Below, in pieces: positions 61,175 through 64,000 of a stretch of DNA of 64,000 nt. Numbering within the stretch: the first letter of the stretch is position 1; each line of letters starts with the position of its first letter. The translations under genes and the position numbers were made by a program. Origin of the DNA: Isoalcanivorax pacificus W11-5 (GTDB taxonomy: Bacteria > Pseudomonadota > Gammaproteobacteria > Pseudomonadales > Alcanivoracaceae); the NCBI RefSeq assembly GCF_000299335.2, contig NZ_CP004387.1:3178994-3242993 (forward strand), written 5' to 3'. The notes below the pieces were generated by a model. The model did not search any database. It saw nothing but the letters and a program-made list of their open reading frames with translations, and was not told where the DNA came from.

Positions 61175-61681
61175 ATGCTATCCATTCACCGCCAACACCC
61201 GGTCGGACACGCCGCGCTTGCCGCCGGCCTGATCGCCGCCGCTCTGACCGCCGGATGCGCCACGTCATCCGTCGCGCCACCCGTCATCGAGCCGGAGCCT
61301 GAAGCACGCGCGCAACCCGTGCCGGACGGCTGGATTCCCATCGTCCGCTATGGCCGCTACACGCTGGTGGAACTGGTCCCGGAGGCCGCCCAGCAAGACC
61401 TGCTGCTGCAAGTCATCGACGTATCGATGCCCGCAACCCTGCCCGCGACGGTCGGCGAGGCCCTGCGCTACGTGCTGCTGCGCTCCGGCTACACCCTTTG
61501 CGAAGCCGGTTCCGACGCCGCAGTGTTCCATGACCTTCCGTTGCCGGCAGCGCACCTGCGGCTTGGGCCGCTGTTTCTGCGCGACGCCCTGCTGACGTTG
61601 GCGGGGCCGGCCTGGGAGCTTCACGTCGATGATGTGGGGCGGCGGGTGTGCTTCACCCAGGAACAGGAGCCTCTGCCATGA
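61175..61681 (+). CDS. PilL N-terminal-type conjugative pilus protein (TIGR03748 type)
   Basis: 168 residues from MLSIHRQHPVGHAALAAGLI-AAALTAGCATSS; AGC is a lipobox. Body: WIPIVRYGRYTLVELVPEAA-QQDLLLQVIDVSMPATLPAT-VGEALRYVLLRSGYTLCEAG, the PilL N-terminal domain found in ICE conjugation clusters. Outer-membrane lipoprotein of the type IVb-like pilus/transfer machinery. Its stop overlaps the next start by 4 bp. Confidence 0.9.
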   Translation: MLSIHRQHPVGHAALAAGLIAAALTAGCATSSVAPPVIEPEPEARAQPVPDGWIPIVRYGRYTLVELVPEAAQQDLLLQVIDVSMPATLPATVGEALRYVLLRSGYTLCEAGSDAAVFHDLPLPAAHLRLGPLFLRDALLTLAGPAWELHVDDVGRRVCFTQEQEPLP

Positions 61682-62337
61682 CCCTGCCTCCTGACTTCCA
61701 TCCGGCATCCCGTACCCGTCTCCTGCAAGTCGCCGCAGCAACCTGGCTGCTGCTGGTCAGCGCGGCCGTCGTCGTCAATCACGTGGCCCTGTCCCGTCTG
61801 GCCGGGGATGTGCGCACCAGCGCGCCGGCCATTGAGGTCGCGCTGCTCGATAGCCGCCTCACCGAACTGGAACTGCTGACGGACAGCACCGGGCACCAGC
61901 CAGAACCGCTGACCCAGGCCAGCCTCGACGCGGTTCGCCAGGCGCTGGAGGAACGGCTCGCCCGGCTCGAACAGACGGACGCCGAACCGCCTGCCACGAC
62001 CGACATCGCACACCTGGAAAGCCGCCTCGATCAGCTCGAAGCGCGCTTGAAGGAAGTCCGCCAGCCACCGCCACCCGCTGCCGCGCCGGCACGTCGCCCG
62101 CCTCCGGCCGAGGCCGCACGGCCCGCGACCGTCGAACCGCCATTCCGGCTGCTGGACATCGAACTGCGTGCGGGCGAGCGCTTCCTGTCCATCGCACCCA
62201 CCGATTCCCGCTCGCTCGCGGCGGTCCGCGTGCTGCGTCTCGGCGAGACCGAGAGCGGTTGGCGGCTCGAATCCCTCGAAGGGCGGACCGCGACCTTTCT
62301 GTTCAACGGGCAGGCGCGGCGTTTGAGCGTGCCGTAG
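61678..62337 (+). CDS. inner-membrane coiled-coil conjugation protein
   Basis: 219 residues from MTLPPDFHPASRTRLLQVAA. One membrane segment (LLQVAAATWLLLVSAAVVVN), then coiled coil (LASLDAVRQ-type heptads: QALEERLARLEQT, LESRLDQLEARLKEVRQ), a Pro-rich linker and a small C-terminal beta domain (RLLDIELRAGERFLSIAPTD). Bitopic envelope protein of the transfer cluster; no named family recognised. Confidence 0.75.
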   Translation: MTLPPDFHPASRTRLLQVAAATWLLLVSAAVVVNHVALSRLAGDVRTSAPAIEVALLDSRLTELELLTDSTGHQPEPLTQASLDAVRQALEERLARLEQTDAEPPATTDIAHLESRLDQLEARLKEVRQPPPPAAAPARRPPPAEAARPATVEPPFRLLDIELRAGERFLSIAPTDSRSLAAVRVLRLGETESGWRLESLEGRTATFLFNGQARRLSVP

Positions 62338-62346
62338 GAGGTCTTC

Positions 62347-63078
62347 GTGAAGCCGTGGTTCGTTCGTTTCGTTCTCGCCTTCGCCGTGGCGTCGATGGCT
62401 TCGGCGATCGCCGTCGCGCAGAACGCGCCCGCCGCCGACTCTCGCATCGTCCAGAGCCGCGACCGGACCGCCATCGACGCCGATCTCGACGAACGCCTGG
62501 CACGGGATTGGGGGCTGCAAAACGAGGAGTGGGCACGCTACCGCCAGTTGATGCAGGGGCCGCTGGGCGTGTACTCGCCCGGCCTCGACCCCTTCACGGC
62601 CCTGGGCATCGAAGCGCGCACGGACGAGGAACGCCGCCGCTACGCAGAGCTTCAGGTGCAGGCCGAGGCCCGCCGCGTCGAGAAGCTGCTGGCGTACCAG
62701 CACGCCTATGACGATGCCTGGAAGCGGCTCCATCCCACGCTTCAGCCCGTCGTCCTGACCGATGCCGGTGCCACTCCCGCCACGTCCGGCGCCCTGGGCC
62801 GGCTGGCGGTCTTCGTCAAGGACGACTGCCCGCCCTGCGAACAGCGCGTGCGGCAATTGCAGACAGCAGGCACGGCCTTTGATCTCTACATGGTCGGCAG
62901 CCGCCAGGACGATGCGCGCATCCGGCAATGGGCGGCCAAGGCGGGCATCGAGCCGGCCAAGGTGCGCGCACGGACCATCACCCTGAATCACGACGCCGGC
63001 CGGTGGCTATCGATCGGTGTGCCGGGCGAGCTGCCGGCCGTCGTGCGCGAGGTCAACGGGCAATGGCTGCGTCAGTGA
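62347..63078 (+). CDS. TIGR03759-family ICE protein
   Basis: 243 residues, signal peptide MKPWFVRFVLAFAVASMASA. DLDERLARDWGLQNEEWARY-RQLMQGPLGVYSPGLDPFTA-LGIEARTDEERRRYAEL is the conserved TIGR03759 N-part; the C-part has a thioredoxin-like VFVKDDCPPCEQRVRQLQTA (CPPC). Periplasmic; perhaps disulfide handling for pilus assembly. Overlaps the next gene by 16 bp. Confidence 0.9.
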   Translation: MKPWFVRFVLAFAVASMASAIAVAQNAPAADSRIVQSRDRTAIDADLDERLARDWGLQNEEWARYRQLMQGPLGVYSPGLDPFTALGIEARTDEERRRYAELQVQAEARRVEKLLAYQHAYDDAWKRLHPTLQPVVLTDAGATPATSGALGRLAVFVKDDCPPCEQRVRQLQTAGTAFDLYMVGSRQDDARIRQWAAKAGIEPAKVRARTITLNHDAGRWLSIGVPGELPAVVREVNGQWLRQ

Positions 63079-63647
63079 GCCTTTGCCGGGCAGGCGTCCT
63101 GTGCCTGCTCTGCCTCGCTGTCTGGACCGCGCCCGTCCTGGCGCGGGAGATTCCGCCGCCGGCCTATCAACTGGCCGCGCACGACGCCGGCATTCCCTCG
63201 GCGGTGTTGTACGCCGTGGCCTTGCAGGAAAGCGGCATCGCGCTGCGCGGGCAGCGAACTCCGTGGCCCTGGACCTTGAATGTCGCCGGCCAGGCACGGC
63301 GGTTCCAGACCCGCGAGGCCGCCTGCGCAAACCTGCGGCGCGCGCTGCGGGAGGTGCCGGCGACGCGCATCGACGTTGGTCTGGGGCAGATCAACCTCGG
63401 CTACCAGGCGCACCGTTTCGATCACCCCTGCGAACTGCTGGACCCGTACCGGAATCTCGCGGTCGCCGCCGCGATCCTGCGCGAACACCACAGGCCCGGC
63501 GATGACTGGCTGCTCGCCATCGGCCGCTATCACCGCCCCGCCGGTGGCGCACCGGCAGCCCGCTACCGCCGCAGCGTTCAAAAACATCTGGCGCGTGTGC
63601 AGGGCAGCCCGGTTCCGTCCATCGCATCGAGGAGTCATCGACCATGA
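63063..63647 (+). CDS. conjugation-associated lytic transglycosylase
   Basis: 194 residues from MAASVSLCRAGVLCLLCLAV, with signal peptide ending VLA-R. SLT fold: YQLAAHDAGIPSAVLYAVAL-QESGIALRGQRTPWPWTLNV (catalytic Glu in QESG), IDVGLGQINLGYQAHRFDHP, LAVAAAILREHHRPGDDWLL-AIGRYHRP. Opens the peptidoglycan for the transfer apparatus, as in PilT/VirB1-like proteins. Confidence 0.92.
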   Translation: MAASVSLCRAGVLCLLCLAVWTAPVLAREIPPPAYQLAAHDAGIPSAVLYAVALQESGIALRGQRTPWPWTLNVAGQARRFQTREAACANLRRALREVPATRIDVGLGQINLGYQAHRFDHPCELLDPYRNLAVAAAILREHHRPGDDWLLAIGRYHRPAGGAPAARYRRSVQKHLARVQGSPVPSIASRSHRP

Positions 63648-64000
63648 ACATCCGCCTGTGCGTACTGCCGCTGCTGGGTCTGCTGGCCCTCACCGCCCAT
63701 GCCGCCGACCAGACCCTTGTTGTCGTCGAGGATCGGGGCGGCGCGTCCGCCTTGCCCTACTACCAGGCGCTGAACCTCCAGCCCCGAAACCCTCGCCAGG
63801 CACTACCGCCACCGCATATCGAGGTGCCGCCGCTGCCGGGGGAACGTCACGGCGAGGCCGACATGCTGCCAGTGCGCTCGACGCTGTTGACGCCGGGCAC
63901 GGTGGAGCGTCGGGTGATCGAGGCGCAGGGGTTGCGCCCGCTGTTCCTCGTCGGTGATGACGAACGCTCACGCGCCTGGCTGCGTCAGCGCGTGGAAGTC
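63644..64000 (+). CDS. PFL_4695-type ICE protein (TIGR03765), N-terminal part
   Basis: First 119 codons; runs off the window. MNIRLCVLPLLGLLALTAHA-A is a signal peptide, then DQTLVVVEDRGGASALPYYQ-ALNLQPR and HGEADMLPVRSTLLTPGTVE-RRVIEAQGLRPLFLVGDDER-SRAWL, the TIGR03765 pattern. Periplasmic component of the conjugation cluster. Start overlaps the previous stop by 4 bp. Confidence 0.88.
   Translation, partial: MNIRLCVLPLLGLLALTAHAADQTLVVVEDRGGASALPYYQALNLQPRNPRQALPPPHIEVPPLPGERHGEADMLPVRSTLLTPGTVERRVIEAQGLRPLFLVGDDERSRAWLRQRVEV

Noticed and set aside
1-64000. CRISPR array, rRNA or tRNA genes, integrase
   Set aside because: No regularly spaced 25-40-bp repeats, no tRNA cloverleaf or T-loop sequence and no tyrosine-recombinase motif were found; the ICE integrase must lie outside this window.

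Overview
The window joins three kinds of DNA. Bases 1 to about 20.57 kb look like the chromosome of a GC-rich gammaproteobacterium: a TRAP transporter/catabolic operon, a YceI protein, a two-component system with PepSY proteins, an ECF sigma factor with DGPF/YCII partners, and trpG-trpD-trpC. The genus cannot be fixed from sequence alone. The trp order and gene style would suit the Pseudomonadales/Alcanivorax group, but that is inference.

From about 20.6 to 41.2 kb lies accessory DNA. It opens, directly upstream of trpG, with debris that includes a broken IS3-type orfA. A copper/silver resistance region follows: a CPx-type P1B ATPase with a YHS domain, a CusRS/CopRS two-component system, a DUF305 protein, a glutaredoxin-MauE fusion, CopB and CopA on the minus strand; then a DUF411 protein, a small HMA protein, CopC, CopD and a LysR regulator on the plus strand. 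A decayed C-terminal piece of a CusA-type RND pump sits between the two arms. Three sites resembling CopR/CusR boxes tie the arms together. Next comes a cadmium/lead module (CadR/PbrR regulator, CadA-like ATPase, methyltransferase), bounded by a 72-bp perfect direct repeat made from the 3' end of the preceding ICE gene.

From about 41.4 kb to the end is the maintenance, replication and start of the transfer region of an integrative and conjugative element (ICE) of the ICEclc/PAGI-2/pKLC102-like superfamily: AlpA-like regulator, ParA, HicA-like protein, ParB, DUF2857, STY4528-type replication protein, PFL_4669 and DUF3158 proteins, SSB, topoisomerase III, a string of small conserved ICE proteins (DUF3577/STY4534, DUF3275, DUF932, DUF6094 and others), a SNF2-like helicase, and then pilus/conjugation genes (PilL N-terminal type, TIGR03759, lytic transglycosylase, PFL_4695 type), cut by the window edge. 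Neither an integrase nor a tRNA attachment site is visible, so the chromosome/element boundary is placed only approximately, between trpG and the IS3 remnant.

The least explained signal is non-coding. Between 50.4 and 58.7 kb most of the small ICE genes have long leaders. Three leaders carry a three-hairpin RNA-like element whose stems covary between copies (about 51.03, 52.85 and 56.22 kb). Seven leaders carry a C-G-C-G-C-U-rich string just before the ribosome binding site that can fold into two mutually exclusive states, like an attenuator. Two copies of a TATACCA-G-TGGTATA palindrome precede the PFL_4669 and topB genes. An AT-rich stretch with repeated GTACAGTAC lies inside the replication-protein gene. 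A perfect 18-bp inverted repeat lies downstream of topB. Together these suggest that the element's gene set is controlled largely at RNA level by repeated cassettes.
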